A stretch of 34,884 nt of DNA from Aquipseudomonas alcaligenes MRY13-0052 (GTDB lineage Bacteria > Pseudomonadota > Gammaproteobacteria > Pseudomonadales > Pseudomonadaceae). The stretch is from the NCBI GenBank assembly GCA_000474255.1, contig BATO01000067.1, positions 1-34,884 of the forward strand, read 5' to 3'. The position numbers and the translations under genes were made by a program. Positions within the stretch are counted from its first letter, which is position 1. Every line of letters starts with the position of its first letter. Positions 1 to 8,305 of the stretch are shown here, piece after piece. Below the pieces are notes generated by a model. It saw nothing but the letters and a program-made list of their open reading frames with translations. It was not told the origin of the DNA and made no database searches.

Positions 1-98
1 CTTCAGCCCACCGCCTCTCCGAAGCCGACCCCAACCTCGCAACCCACCCTTGCTGCTCCTTTCTTTCTCCCCCCGCCCAACCCCACCCCAAACAAAAA
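1..98. other. non-coding flank downstream of actP
   Basis: This pyrimidine-rich stretch beyond the actP terminator shows no gene I can support. An open frame runs through it but has no ribosome binding site and no recognisable product. Confidence 0.5.
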
Positions 99-118
99 GG
101 GCAGCCCGAAGGCTGCCC
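90..118 (-). terminator. intrinsic terminator of yjcH-actP
   Basis: An 8-bp stem (GGGCAGCC 99-106, loop CGAA, GGCTGCCC 111-118) is followed on the minus strand by TTTTTGTTT. It lies 23 bases past the actP stop, so it is the expected operon terminator. A nearly identical hairpin sits downstream of ahpF at 24337-24354. Confidence 0.85.
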
Positions 119-141
119 AATGTCACGGAGTGGTGCGTGGA

Positions 142-1809
142 TCAGTGGGCGACGGCGCCGCTGGCGCCCAGGCCGGTCTGCGAGCGGACGAACTGCGGGA
201 AGAAGCGTGCGCGTTCCTCGTCTGCAGCGGCGGACTTGTCGGTGATGGAGAAGAACCAGATACCCACGAAGGCCACCAGGATCGAGAACAGCGCCGGGTA
301 CTCGTAGGGGTAGATGGCTTCGGCATGACCGAGGATCTGCACCCAGATGGTTGGGCCGAGGATCATCAGGCCGACCGCGGTAATCAGGCCCAGCCAGCCG
401 CCGATCATGGCGCCACGGGTGGTCAGCTTCTTCCAGTACATGGAAAGGATCAGCACCGGGAAGTTGCAGCTGGCCGCGATGGAGAAGGCCAGGCCCACCA
501 TGAAGGCGATGTTCTGCTTCTCGAACAGGATGCCCAGGCCGATGGCCAGGACGCCGAGTGCGACGGTGGTGATCTTCGATACGCGCAGCTCATCCTTCTC
601 GTTGGCCTTGCCCTTCTTGATGACCGAGGCGTACAGGTCGTGGGACACCGCCGAGGCACCGGCCAGGGTCAGGCCGGCGACCACCGCCAGGATGGTGGCG
701 AAGGCCACGGCCGAGATGAAGCCGAGGAACAGGCTGCCGCCCACGGCGTTGGCCAGGTGCACCGCCGCCATGTTGTTGCCGCCCAGCAGCGCGCCGGTGG
801 CGTCCTTGAACATCGGGTTGGTGCTGACCAGGAGGATGGCGCCGAAACCGATGATGAAGGTGAGGATGTAGAAGTAGCCGATGAAGCCGGTGGCGAAGAA
901 CACCGATTTACGGGCTTCCTTGGCATCGCTGACGGTGAAGAAGCGCATCAGGATGTGCGGCAGGCCGGCGGTGCCGAACATCAGCGCCAGGCCGAGGGAG
1001 ATCGCCGAGATCGGGTCCTTCACCAGGCCGCCGGGGCTCATGATGGCCTCGCCTTTCGGGTGGACCTTGATGGCCTCGCTGAACAGCATGCCGATGTCGA
1101 AGTTGACGTGCTTGAGCACCATGATCGCCATGAAGGAGGCGCCGGACAGCAACATCACCGCCTTGATGATCTGCACCCAGGTGGTGGCCAGCATGCCGCC
1201 GAACAGCACGTAGAGCACCATCAGCACGCCCACCAGGACCACGGCCACGTGGTAGTTCAGGCCGAACAGCAGTTCGATCAGCTTGCCGGCACCGACCATC
1301 TGCGCAATCAGGTAGAAGGCCACCACCACCAGAGAACCGCAGGCGGACAGGGTGCGGATTTCCTTCTGCTTGAGGCGGTAGGAGGCGACGTCGGCGAAGG
1401 TGTACTTGCCCAGGTTGCGCAGGCGCTCGGCGATCAGGAAGAGGATCACCGGCCAGCCGACGAGGAAGCCGATCGAATAGATCAGGCCGTCGTAGCCGGA
1501 GGTGTAGACCAGGGCGGAAATACCCAGGAAGGACGCCGCGGACATGTAGTCACCGGCGATCGCCAGGCCGTTCTGGAAACCGGTGATGCTGCCGCCGGCG
1601 GTATAGAAGTCGGCGGTCGACTTGCTGCGCTTGGACGCCCAGTAGGTGATGTAGAGGGTGAAGCCGACAAAGACCACGAACATCACGATGGCGGAGACGT
1701 TCAGCGGCTGGCGCTGCACGTCGCCTTCGAGGGCGCCGGCGGCCCACAGGGCCGGGGCCACGGCCATCAGGCCGACAATGCCGCAGATGGAGAGAATGCG
1801 CGCGATCAT
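142..1809 (-). CDS. actP: cation/acetate symporter ActP
   Basis: ActP is an inner-membrane sodium:solute symporter (SSS family) that takes up acetate and related short monocarboxylates. The 555-residue product is close to the 549 residues of E. coli ActP. It begins with a signal-like hydrophobic segment ending near ALWAAG (residues 20-25) and then has about 13 membrane segments, with SSS landmarks such as [19 protein letters not shown] and [11 protein letters not shown]. The ATG at 1809 is chosen because it overlaps the yjcH stop (ATGA). The open frame runs further upstream, but only as an out-of-frame shadow of yjcH. It is co-transcribed and translationally coupled with yjcH, and a terminator follows. 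Confidence 0.95.
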   Translation of the reverse strand: MIARILSICGIVGLMAVAPALWAAGALEGDVQRQPLNVSAIVMFVVFVGFTLYITYWASKRSKSTADFYTAGGSITGFQNGLAIAGDYMSAASFLGISALVYTSGYDGLIYSIGFLVGWPVILFLIAERLRNLGKYTFADVASYRLKQKEIRTLSACGSLVVVAFYLIAQMVGAGKLIELLFGLNYHVAVVLVGVLMVLYVLFGGMLATTWVQIIKAVMLLSGASFMAIMVLKHVNFDIGMLFSEAIKVHPKGEAIMSPGGLVKDPISAISLGLALMFGTAGLPHILMRFFTVSDAKEARKSVFFATGFIGYFYILTFIIGFGAILLVSTNPMFKDATGALLGGNNMAAVHLANAVGGSLFLGFISAVAFATILAVVAGLTLAGASAVSHDLYASVIKKGKANEKDELRVSKITTVALGVLAIGLGILFEKQNIAFMVGLAFSIAASCNFPVLILSMYWKKLTTRGAMIGGWLGLITAVGLMILGPTIWVQILGHAEAIYPYEYPALFSILVAFVGIWFFSITDKSAAADEERARFFPQFVRSQTGLGASGAVAH

Positions 1810-2117
1810 TGCTGCGCCTCCTTGAGGACTTCGCGGTTCAGACGGTCGAACTCGCCATTGGCGCGGCGCACGTAGATGCCGGTGAGCACGAAGGCGGAGA
1901 CGATCAGGCCGACGCCGATCGGGATGCCCCAGGTGATGGACGAGCCCGGGCTGAGCTTGGTGCCGAGCACCTGGGGCTCGAAGGCGATGAGCAGGATGAA
2001 GGCCAGGTACAGGCCGAGCATGATGGCGGAGAGAATCCAGGCGAAGCGTTCGCGCTTGGCGACCAACTCCTGGAATCGCGGATTCTCGTGAATCCGCTGG
2101 TAGATGCTGTCGTTCAT
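1806..2117 (-). CDS. yjcH: DUF485 inner-membrane protein YjcH
   Basis: This 103-residue DUF485 protein is the usual partner of ActP. Two hydrophobic segments are visible, at about residues 26-47 ([20 protein letters not shown]) and 60-82 ([20 protein letters not shown]), with a charged C-terminus. The start ATG has a GAGGAC ribosome binding site. The gene overlaps actP by four bases, so the two are translated together. The family is always tied to acetate/monocarboxylate symporters, but its biochemical role is unsettled; a small accessory subunit is likely. Confidence 0.92.
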   Translation of the reverse strand: MNDSIYQRIHENPRFQELVAKRERFAWILSAIMLGLYLAFILLIAFEPQVLGTKLSPGSSITWGIPIGVGLIVSAFVLTGIYVRRANGEFDRLNREVLKEAQQ

Positions 2118-2184
2118 TGTTGTTGTCCTCTACACAGCACGTTAGTGGTGAAAACAACTCTAGAACGCTCGTACACAGGCAACA

Positions 2185-2230
2185 GACGACCTTAGTCGTA
2201 GCGTCGGGGCTTTCTCGACCAAGGTCGTAG
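2185..2230 (-). promoter_or_regulatory. two operator-like direct repeats upstream of yjcH-actP
   Basis: Read on the minus strand, CTACGACCTTGGTCG (2230-2216) and CTACGACTAAGGTCG (2201-2187) form a direct repeat with a 29-bp period. Each copy is itself an imperfect palindrome (ACGAC/GTCG). They lie about 70-115 bases upstream of the yjcH start, where activator sites are expected. Acetate genes of pseudomonads are known to be controlled by a CrbS/CrbR (MxtR/ErdR) two-component system with a LuxR-type response regulator, so this is a candidate CrbR site by inference only. Confidence 0.5.
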
Positions 2231-2345
2231 GCCATTCATATAGGCGCTCTATCAGCACCATTCCCCATGCATATTTCCTTACATGGAACAAGGCCTCTAC
2301 TCTGCACGTAACTCGGAATCATTCCCATCTGCAGGGAGACCCATC

Positions 2346-2570
2346 ATGCTCAAGACCGTCACCTTCACCGTCATGCACTTCGGCATCGCCTTCACCGTCG
2401 CCTACCTGCTCACCGGTAGCGTCGCCATCGGTGGCCTGGTGGCGATCGTCGAGCCGCTGGTCAACTCCGTGGGCTTCTACGTCCACGAGAAGGTCTGGAA
2501 GCGCTTCGAGAAGGCCAAGGCCGAAGGCCCGGCGGCGCCTCGGGGCAACTGGTTGCACCAGCACGCCTGA
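2346..2570 (+). CDS. DUF2061 small membrane protein
   Basis: This 74-residue protein has the DUF2061 layout: a short N-terminus (MLKTVTFTVMHF), two hydrophobic stretches (about residues 8-24 and 28-44, GIAFTVAYLLTGS and GGLVAIVEPLVNSVGFYVHE) and a charged tail with WKRFE. The start at 2346 follows a GGGAG ribosome binding site. The frame is open further upstream, to 2283, without a good signal. Function is unknown. It is transcribed away from yjcH-actP and may share the divergent promoter region 2118-2345. Confidence 0.85.
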   Translation: MLKTVTFTVMHFGIAFTVAYLLTGSVAIGGLVAIVEPLVNSVGFYVHEKVWKRFEKAKAEGPAAPRGNWLHQHA

Positions 2571-2590
2571 ACGGGCCGGAAAACACCTCG

Positions 2591-2636
2591 GTAATGCGCT
2601 GAAACCAGTTAGCAGGTGGCCAGCGCATTCCTACCG
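2591..2636. repeat. inverted repeat after the DUF2061 gene
   Basis: AATGCGCTG (2594-2602) and CAGCGCATT (2622-2630) form a 9-bp inverted repeat with a 19-base spacer, and GGTA/TACC extends it after small gaps. It lies just past the stop at 2570 and before the glycosidase gene. There is no T-tract, so it could be a weak terminator or an extragenic palindrome. Confidence 0.35.
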
Positions 2637-2691
2637 AACAGCTGAATCCGCTAAGATGCGCGGCTTTGCCGCCACCACGCGCCCTTAGCCC

Positions 2692-4242
2692 ATGAGCCAG
2701 ACCCGTCACTTCCCCGTTCTGCCCTACCTGCTCGCCTCGATCGCCGCCCTGCTGCTGCTCGCCGCCCTCTGGTACGGCCAGGGCAAGCCGGTGATCCTGC
2801 CCGATGCGGCCACCCCGACGCACAAGCTGCAATGCGCCTCCTACAGCCCGTTCGACAAGGACCAGTCGCCGTTCGACCAGCCCTTCGTGCTGCGCCCCGA
2901 GCGCATGGACGCCGACCTCGAACTGCTCGCCACCCGCTTCCATTGCGTGCGCACCTACTCCATGACCGGCCTCGAAGCCATCCCGGAGCTGGCCCGCAAG
3001 CACGGCCTGAAGCTGATGCTCGGCGCCTGGGTCAACGGCAACCCGGTGGACACCGGCAAGGAGATCGACGCGCTGATCAAGGCCGCCAACGCCAACCCGG
3101 ACGTGGTCGAGGCGGTGATAGTCGGTAACGAAACCCTGCTGCGCAAGGAAGTCACCGGCGCCCAGCTGGCCAAGCTGATCGGCCAGGTGAAAGCCCAGGT
3201 CAAGCAGCCGGTCACCTATGCGGACGTGTGGGAGTTCTGGCTCAAGCACCCTGAAGTCGCCCCGGCGGTGGACTTCCTCACCATTCACCTGCTGCCCTAC
3301 TGGGAAGACGACCCCGCCGGCATCCACGAGGCCCTGGCCCACGTGAAGGACATCCGCGAGGAGTTCGGTACGCGCTTCGCACCCAAGGACATCGTGATCG
3401 GCGAAACCGGCTGGCCCAGCGAAGGCCGCCAGCGCGAAACCGCCCTGCCCAGCCGCGTCAACGAAGCCCTGTTCATCCGTGGCTTCGTGCACATGGCCGA
3501 AGAGAACGGCTGGCGCTACAACCTGATCGAAGCCTTCGACCAGCCCTGGAAGCGCGAAAGCGAAGGCGCTGTCGGCGGCTACTGGGGCCTGTTCAGTGCT
3601 GACCGTACCGAGAAGGGCGTGCTCGCCGGCCCGGTTTCCAACCTGCCGAACTGGCCGCTGTGGCTTTCCGTCAGCGGGCTGATCTTCGCCCTCACCCTGA
3701 TCGTCGCCGGGCGCCCCGCCTCCAGCCGCGCCGCCCTGCTGCTGCCCCTGCTGGCCGCACTCGGTGCCGGTTGCATCGGCATGTGGGCCGAACTGGCGCG
3801 CATCACCGCTCGCTTCGCCGGTGAATGGGCCTGGGCGGCCTTCATCGTCGGCCTCAACCTGGTGGTGCTGATGCACGGCGCCCTGGCGCTGTCGACCCGC
3901 GAAGGCGCCCGTGGCCGCCTGTTCGCCTGGCTCGACACCCGTGCCGGCTGGTGGCTGTCCGCCTCTGGCTTCGCCGGTGCCGTGCTGATGCTGGCCCTGG
4001 TCTTCGACGCCCGCTACCGCAGCTTCCCCAGCGCCGCACTGCTGCTGCCGGCGGTGGTCTACCTGTGCCGCCCGGTGAAGGCACCGCGCCGCGAGATCGC
4101 CCTGCTGGCTCTGTTCATCGGCCTGGGCATCATCCCGCAGCTCTATGAGGAGACCCTGGGCAATATCCAGGCGATCGGCTGGGCCGCCACCGCCCTGCTG
4201 CTGACCCTCGCCCTGGTACGCAGCCTGCGCCTCGGCCGCTGA
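2692..4242 (+). CDS. membrane-anchored GH17-like beta-glucan glycosidase/transglycosylase
   Basis: The 516-residue protein has one N-terminal membrane segment (residues 8-27), then a glycoside hydrolase family 17-like domain (about 45-310), then about seven membrane segments (about 320-514). Two acidic residues sit where GH17 keeps its catalytic pair: E147 in VGNETLL (acid/base) and E238 in IGETGWPSEG (nucleophile). Similar proteins are annotated as beta-(1-6)-glucan synthase or exo-beta-1,3-glucanase-like. NdvB-type enzymes carry a GH17 domain that remodels cyclic or periplasmic glucans, but the GT2 synthase domain is absent here. I infer that it trims or branches a beta-glucan at the outer face of the inner membrane. 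A strong terminator follows, so it is probably monocistronic. Confidence 0.82.
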   Translation: MSQTRHFPVLPYLLASIAALLLLAALWYGQGKPVILPDAATPTHKLQCASYSPFDKDQSPFDQPFVLRPERMDADLELLATRFHCVRTYSMTGLEAIPELARKHGLKLMLGAWVNGNPVDTGKEIDALIKAANANPDVVEAVIVGNETLLRKEVTGAQLAKLIGQVKAQVKQPVTYADVWEFWLKHPEVAPAVDFLTIHLLPYWEDDPAGIHEALAHVKDIREEFGTRFAPKDIVIGETGWPSEGRQRETALPSRVNEALFIRGFVHMAEENGWRYNLIEAFDQPWKRESEGAVGGYWGLFSADRTEKGVLAGPVSNLPNWPLWLSVSGLIFALTLIVAGRPASSRAALLLPLLAALGAGCIGMWAELARITARFAGEWAWAAFIVGLNLVVLMHGALALSTREGARGRLFAWLDTRAGWWLSASGFAGAVLMLALVFDARYRSFPSAALLLPAVVYLCRPVKAPRREIALLALFIGLGIIPQLYEETLGNIQAIGWAATALLLTLALVRSLRLGR

Positions 4243-4255
4243 GCCAGATGCAACG

Positions 4256-4284
4256 AAAAAGGGATGCCTCGGCATCCCTTTTTT
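4256..4284 (+). terminator. intrinsic terminator of the GH17-like gene
   Basis: The stem GGGATGC (4261-4267) / GCATCCC (4272-4278) has a CTCG loop, is preceded by AAAAA and followed by TTTTTT. It lies 13 bases after the stop at 4242 and would work in both directions. Confidence 0.9.
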
Positions 4285-4285
4285 A

Positions 4286-4590
4286 TGGCCCGCGATAACC
4301 GGCCTGCTGGCGTGGGAACGGTTTCAACCGCGATGCAGCGGGCAGGGCCTTTCGCGAATGAATTCGCCCACGACAACGCCCCAGGGCATCCCGCACACAA
4401 ACAACGGGTTGCACCCGACCTACAGGCTCACCCACGCCATGTAGGGGCGACTTCAGTCGCCAAGCAGGCCGCAGGGCTGCCACTGCAGGGTGTTCCCCGG
4501 CGGCACCGCCTGGTGGATGAGAAGAGCGCCATCCACCCTACACAGCCCAACGCAACGAAGCCGAACCCGGCCATGCCGCCCCAACCCGCA
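4286..4590. repeat. intergenic block of extragenic palindromes
   Basis: About 300 bases between two terminators hold no convincing gene. They contain several short palindromes of the kind dispersed in Pseudomonas genomes: GCGAATGAATTCGC (4354-4367), GGCGACTTCAGTCGCC (4446-4461), and GGTGGAT (4512-4518) facing ATCCACC (4531-4537). The open frames here carry no ribosome binding site and merely translate these repeats. Confidence 0.55.
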
Positions 4591-4594
4591 GGCG

Positions 4595-4624
4595 AAAAAA
4601 AGGACGCCGAAGCGTCCTTTTTCA
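4595..4624. terminator. bidirectional terminator between repeat block and membrane-protein gene
   Basis: AAAAAGGACGC (4597-4607), loop CGAA, GCGTCCTTTTT (4612-4622) is a perfect stem with A and T runs on either side. On the minus strand it lies 15 bases past the stop of the gene at 4640-5020, for which it is the natural terminator. Confidence 0.85.
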
Positions 4625-4639
4625 TTCCGCACCGAATCT

Positions 4640-5020
4640 TCAGGCGATGCTCAGCCCGCCACGGGGCGCGCGCACCAGGCGCAGGGCGGCGATGACGATG
4701 GCGAACACGCCGAGGCTGGCGCTGTAGAGCACCAGGGCCGGCAGGGCGAAGAGCATGGCCGCCACGCCCAGGCCCCAGCCGGCGCGGCCGGGTACGAAGA
4801 AGGCGACCAGGGACAGCACCAGGGCGCTCCAGGCGATGACGCGGAAGTGGATGAGCAGGCCGAGGTTGGCGCGCACCTGGCATTCCCAGCGCTGGGCATT
4901 ATCGACGCACAGGCCGACCCACTGGCCGTCCTCCATCAGGCCGTAGCGCAGGCCATAGCTGGCCGCCAGCCAGAGCGACAGGACCACCAGCAGGATGATC
5001 AGGGGCAGACGGCGTGACAT
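4640..5020 (-). CDS. conserved hypothetical membrane protein
   Basis: I do not recognise this family. The 126-residue product has about four hydrophobic segments: residues 6-24 (LIILLVVLSLWLAASYG), about 53-78 (ending in LVLSLVAFFVPG), and two within about 82-118. A short polar loop after the first segment has two cysteines (CVDNAQRWEC) that could form a disulfide if periplasmic. The start at 5020 has a GGAGAG ribosome binding site; the frame stays open upstream to 5200 without a comparable signal. It is divergent from the hydrolase-mlaA pair and followed by a good terminator, so it is probably monocistronic. Confidence 0.7.
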   Translation of the reverse strand: MSRRLPLIILLVVLSLWLAASYGLRYGLMEDGQWVGLCVDNAQRWECQVRANLGLLIHFRVIAWSALVLSLVAFFVPGRAGWGLGVAAMLFALPALVLYSASLGVFAIVIAALRLVRAPRGGLSIA

Positions 5021-5152
5021 GGTTCTCTCCGAAGAATTGAAAGCGGCGCCAAGGATAAACGCACGCTCGCCGTATGCAAGACAAAGTCTGTAAACAGCGC
5101 TAACAAGGAGGCCTGGACCCGCCGTTGCGCCGGGTGCATGCTGTCCGGCGCC

Positions 5153-5181
5153 CCGTGAAGGCATTTCGCCTTCCCTCACGG
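5153..5181. repeat. imperfect hairpin in the leader of the hydrolase gene
   Basis: CCGTGA (5153-5158) faces TCACGG (5176-5181), with AGGC/GCCT inside and a small bulge. It lies about 75 bases upstream of the hydrolase start at 5257. Its role is unknown; there is no T-tract, so termination is unlikely. Confidence 0.3.
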
Positions 5182-5256
5182 CACTTTGGCGAGCCCGCAC
5201 TTGTCATAGCATCGGTATCCCCTCAGCCCGACTTCCTGCAAAGGGACTTGAACCTC

Positions 5257-6552
5257 ATGCTCCGTCTCCGCCTCGCTGCCCTGCTCGGCAGCCTGCTTCT
5301 GAGTGCCCCGCTGTGGGCGGCCGATATAGATGCTGCCGGCTATGGCTTCCCGCTGACCAACCCGTTCGAGGCGACCATCGCCACCACGCCACCGGAGCTG
5401 CGCCCCGACCTGCCGGCGGACGAGGACATCGACCAGGCCGACTACGACCTCAAGCTGCGCCCCGAGCGCGAGTTCAAGCTGCCGGACAACTTCTGGCCGG
5501 TGAAGACCCTGCGTTACCGCCTGGCCCAGCAGGACCACGCCGCGCCGCTGATCTTCATCATCGCTGGCACCGGGGCCCACTATTCCAGCAGCCAGGCCGA
5601 GTACCTGAAGCGGCTGTTCTACGGCGCCGGCTTCCACGTGGTGCAGCTGTCCTCGCCCACCAGCTACGACTTCATGGCCGCCGCCTCGCGCTTCGCCACG
5701 CCGGGGCTTTCCAACGAAGACGCCGACGACCTCTACCGGGTGATGCAGGCCGTGCGCGCCCAGCATCCGAAACTGCCGGTCACCGAGTACCACCTCACCG
5801 GCTACAGCCTCGGCGCCCTCGAGGCGGCCTTCGTCAGCAAGCTCGACGAGACCCGCCGCAGCTTCAACTTCAAGCGCGTGCTGCTGCTCAACCCGCCGGT
5901 GAACCTCTACACCTCCATCAGCAACCTCGACCGCCTGGTACAGACCCGGGTCAAGGGCATCGACGACAACACCACCTTCTACCAGGTGGTGCTGGGCAAG
6001 CTGACCCGGTACTTCCAGCAGCGCGGCTACGTCGACCTCAACGACGCCCTGCTCTACGATTTCCAGCAATCCAAGCAGAAGCTCTCGGACGAGCAGATGG
6101 CGATGCTCATCGGCACCTCCTTCCGTTTCTCCTCCTCGGACATCGCCTTCACCTCGGACCTGATCAACCGCCGCGGCCTGATCACCCCGGTGAAGCTGCC
6201 GATCACCGAGGGCACCAGCCTCACGCCCTTCTTCAAGCGCGCGCTGCAGTGCGACTTCGACTGCTACATCACCGAGCAACTGATTCCCTTCTGGCGCGCC
6301 CGCTTCGACGGCGGCAGCCTCACCCAGCTAATCAACCAGGTAAGCCTCTACGGCCTGGAGGATTACCTGAAACAGAGCGGGAAGATCGCCGTGATGCACA
6401 ACGCCGACGACGTCATCCTCGGCCCGGGCGACCTGGGCTTCCTGCGCCGCACCTTCGGCGACCGCCTGACCGTCTACCCCCATGGCGGCCACTGCGGCAA
6501 CCTCAACTACCGCGTCAACAGCGACGCCATGCTGGAGTTCTTCCGTGGCTAA
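5257..6552 (+). CDS. periplasmic alpha/beta-hydrolase fold serine hydrolase
   Basis: The 431-residue product starts with a clear signal peptide (MLRLRLAALLGSLLLSAPLW, cleavage about AWAA-D near residue 22), so it acts outside the cytoplasm. An alpha/beta hydrolase triad can be traced: nucleophile S184 in TGYSLGA, an acidic residue at D384/D385 in HNADDVIL, and H409 or H412 in YPHGGHCGN. The oxyanion-side strand IFIIAGTGAH is also visible. The start at 5257 follows AAAGGGA; upstream codons to 5125 are in frame but precede the signal peptide. The stop overlaps the GTG start of mlaA by eight bases, so the two are translationally coupled. The substrate is unknown; a lipid or ester would fit the MlaA partner, but that is inference. 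Confidence 0.75.
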   Translation: MLRLRLAALLGSLLLSAPLWAADIDAAGYGFPLTNPFEATIATTPPELRPDLPADEDIDQADYDLKLRPEREFKLPDNFWPVKTLRYRLAQQDHAAPLIFIIAGTGAHYSSSQAEYLKRLFYGAGFHVVQLSSPTSYDFMAAASRFATPGLSNEDADDLYRVMQAVRAQHPKLPVTEYHLTGYSLGALEAAFVSKLDETRRSFNFKRVLLLNPPVNLYTSISNLDRLVQTRVKGIDDNTTFYQVVLGKLTRYFQQRGYVDLNDALLYDFQQSKQKLSDEQMAMLIGTSFRFSSSDIAFTSDLINRRGLITPVKLPITEGTSLTPFFKRALQCDFDCYITEQLIPFWRARFDGGSLTQLINQVSLYGLEDYLKQSGKIAVMHNADDVILGPGDLGFLRRTFGDRLTVYPHGGHCGNLNYRVNSDAMLEFFRG

Positions 6553-7312
6553 GCACGTTCTCCTCCTCGCCCTGCTGCTGGCCAGCGCCCCCCTTCTCGC
6601 CGACGAGCGCCAGGAGCCGGATGGCTTCACCGAGCCGCTCCAGCGCTTGCAGTTCAACCCCGGGCTCGACCAGCGCGAATTCGAGCGCTCCACCTTCGAC
6701 GCCCTGGAGGTCTACGACCCGCTGGAGTCCTGGAACCGACGCGTCTACCACTTCAACTACCGCTTCGACCAATGGGTGTTCCTGCCCGTGGTGCGCGGCT
6801 ACACCTACGTCACCCCGCGCTTCGTGCGCAGTGGCGTGAGCAACTTCTTCAGCAACCTGGGTGATGTGCCCAACCTGCTCAACAGCCTGCTGCAGTTCAA
6901 GGGCCAGCGCTCGATGGAAGTCACCGGGCGCCTGCTGCTCAACACCACCCTCGGCGTGGCCGGGCTCTGGGACCCGGCCACGATGATGGGCCTGCCCAAG
7001 CAGAGCGAGGACTTCGGCCAGACCCTGGGCTTCTACGGCCTCGGTGCCGGGCCCTACCTGATGCTGCCGATCCTCGGCCCCTCCAACCTGCGCGACACCG
7101 GCGGCCTGGTGGTGGACTTCGTGGCAGACAACCAGATCAACTTCCTCAACGTGCCCGAGGTCAGCCGCGACCACCCGGAGATCAGCCTGCTGCGGGCGGT
7201 GGACAAGCGCTACACCACCAGCTTCCGCTACGGCCAGCTCAACTCGCCTTTCGAGTACGAGAAGATCCGCTACGTGTACACCGAGTCGCGCAAGCTGCAG
7301 ATCGCCGAGTGA
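6545..7312 (+). CDS. mlaA: MlaA/VacJ family phospholipid-asymmetry protein
   Basis: MlaA sits in the outer membrane with porins and passes mislocalised phospholipids to the Mla pathway. The 255-residue product covers the whole MlaA domain, with family landmarks NRRVYHFNYRFDQ, NLLNSLLQFK, GLWDPATMMGL and GQTLGFYGLGAGPYLMLP followed by a GPSNLRD turn. The GTG at 6545 is chosen because it gives a clean signal peptide (VAKHVLLLALLLASAPLLA, then DE) and overlaps the hydrolase stop. E. coli MlaA is a lipoprotein, but this protein contains no cysteine at all, so it has no lipobox and should be cut by signal peptidase I. No other mla genes are nearby. Confidence 0.9.
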   Translation: MAKHVLLLALLLASAPLLADERQEPDGFTEPLQRLQFNPGLDQREFERSTFDALEVYDPLESWNRRVYHFNYRFDQWVFLPVVRGYTYVTPRFVRSGVSNFFSNLGDVPNLLNSLLQFKGQRSMEVTGRLLLNTTLGVAGLWDPATMMGLPKQSEDFGQTLGFYGLGAGPYLMLPILGPSNLRDTGGLVVDFVADNQINFLNVPEVSRDHPEISLLRAVDKRYTTSFRYGQLNSPFEYEKIRYVYTESRKLQIAE

Positions 7313-7322
7313 TGCAGCCCCA

Positions 7323-7348
7323 GGCTGGCGCCGACCATGGCGTCAGCC
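7323..7348 (+). terminator. hairpin after mlaA
   Basis: GGCTGGCGCC (7323-7332) pairs with GGCGTCAGCC (7339-7348) over 10 bp with one G-T pair, starting 10 bases past the mlaA stop. There is no T-run after it, so it may be a weak terminator or an mRNA 3' end stabiliser. Confidence 0.45.
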
Positions 7349-7456
7349 GGGGGCTTAGAACCCATCCAACGGCTCGATAGGAACCACGCAAAATCACGCA
7401 CCATCGATTCGATTCCCTGGATTAGCATCGCCCCATTCTTTTCCAGGGAGGCTCCT

Positions 7457-8305
7457 ATGAACCGCTACCGCCAGATCATCGAACAACGCCCCGGCCAGCC
7501 CGCATCCGACGGCGCCGGGGTCAACCTGACCCGCGTCTTCGCCGAGCAGGGCATTCCGCGCTTCGACCCCTTCCTGATGCTCGACGAGTTCGGCTCGGCC
7601 AACCCGGACGACTACGTCGCCGGCTTCCCGCCCCACCCCCATCGAGGCTTCGAGACCATCACCTACATGATCGAGGGGCGCATGCGCCACGAGGACCACC
7701 TGGGCAACGTCGGCCTGCTGGAGAACGGCGGCGTGCAGTGGATGACCGCCGCGCGCGGCATCATTCACAGCGAGATGCCGGAGCAGCAGGAGGGCGTGAT
7801 GCGCGGCTTCCAGATCTGGCTCAACCTGCCGGGCAAGGACAAGCTGGGCGACCCGGGCTACCGCGACTTCGCACCACATGAAATCCCGCGCCTGCGCACC
7901 TCGGGCGGCGTCGACGCGCTGGTGATCGCCGGGTACTTCGATGACGGCGAGCAGCAACAGGACGGCGCCGTGCAACGCCCGCACACCGAACCGCAGCTGT
8001 TCGACCTGCACCTGCAGGCCGGCAGCCACGCGGCCCCGCGCCTGGCGGATGGCTTGCGGGTGCTGCTCTACGTCTACGAGGGCGAGGTGCACGTCAACGG
8101 CAACCCGGTGGCCAAGGGTCGCCTGGTGCGCCTCTCGGAGCAGGGTGCGCTGGAACTGGCCAGCACCGAGGGTGCCCGTGTGTTGCTGCTCGCCGGTCGC
8201 CCTTTGGGGGAGCCCATCGTGCAGTACGGCCCCTTCGTGATGAACACCCGTGAGGAAATCGAACAGGCCCTGCGCGACTACCGCGACGGCCGCCTCGCGG
8301 GCTAG
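7457..8305 (+). CDS. pirin family protein
   Basis: The 282-residue product is a double-cupin pirin. The N-terminal cupin (about residues 20-125) carries the metal-binding set H60, H62 (PPHPHRGFET), H104 and E106 (IIHSEMPEQ), so an iron-dependent activity such as quercetin 2,3-dioxygenase is possible. The C-terminal cupin spans about 165-270. The start follows an AGGGAGGCT ribosome binding site. The stop overlaps the convergent patatin gene by four bases, and no terminator lies between them. Bacterial pirins are variously described as quercetinases or metabolic modulators; the sequence does not decide which applies. Confidence 0.92.
   Translation: MNRYRQIIEQRPGQPASDGAGVNLTRVFAEQGIPRFDPFLMLDEFGSANPDDYVAGFPPHPHRGFETITYMIEGRMRHEDHLGNVGLLENGGVQWMTAARGIIHSEMPEQQEGVMRGFQIWLNLPGKDKLGDPGYRDFAPHEIPRLRTSGGVDALVIAGYFDDGEQQQDGAVQRPHTEPQLFDLHLQAGSHAAPRLADGLRVLLYVYEGEVHVNGNPVAKGRLVRLSEQGALELASTEGARVLLLAGRPLGEPIVQYGPFVMNTREEIEQALRDYRDGRLAG

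Noticed and set aside
130-1875. Long antisense frame over actP (581 residues)
   Set aside because: Composition is a Gly/Asp/His/Gln-rich mirror of a G+C-rich gene, with no ribosome binding site. The same applies to the long frames antisense to the GH17 gene (2461-4275), the hydrolase (5176-6279), apeB (13875-15203), prc (27916-29988) and the EAL gene (30010-31650).
142-2235. One 697-residue reading frame covering actP and upstream DNA
   Set aside because: The first 142 residues are the out-of-frame shadow of yjcH; the ATG at 1809 gives a normal ActP.
4264-4695. Open frame across the repeat block after the GH17 gene
   Set aside because: It starts inside a terminator, translates extragenic palindromes and crosses a second terminator.
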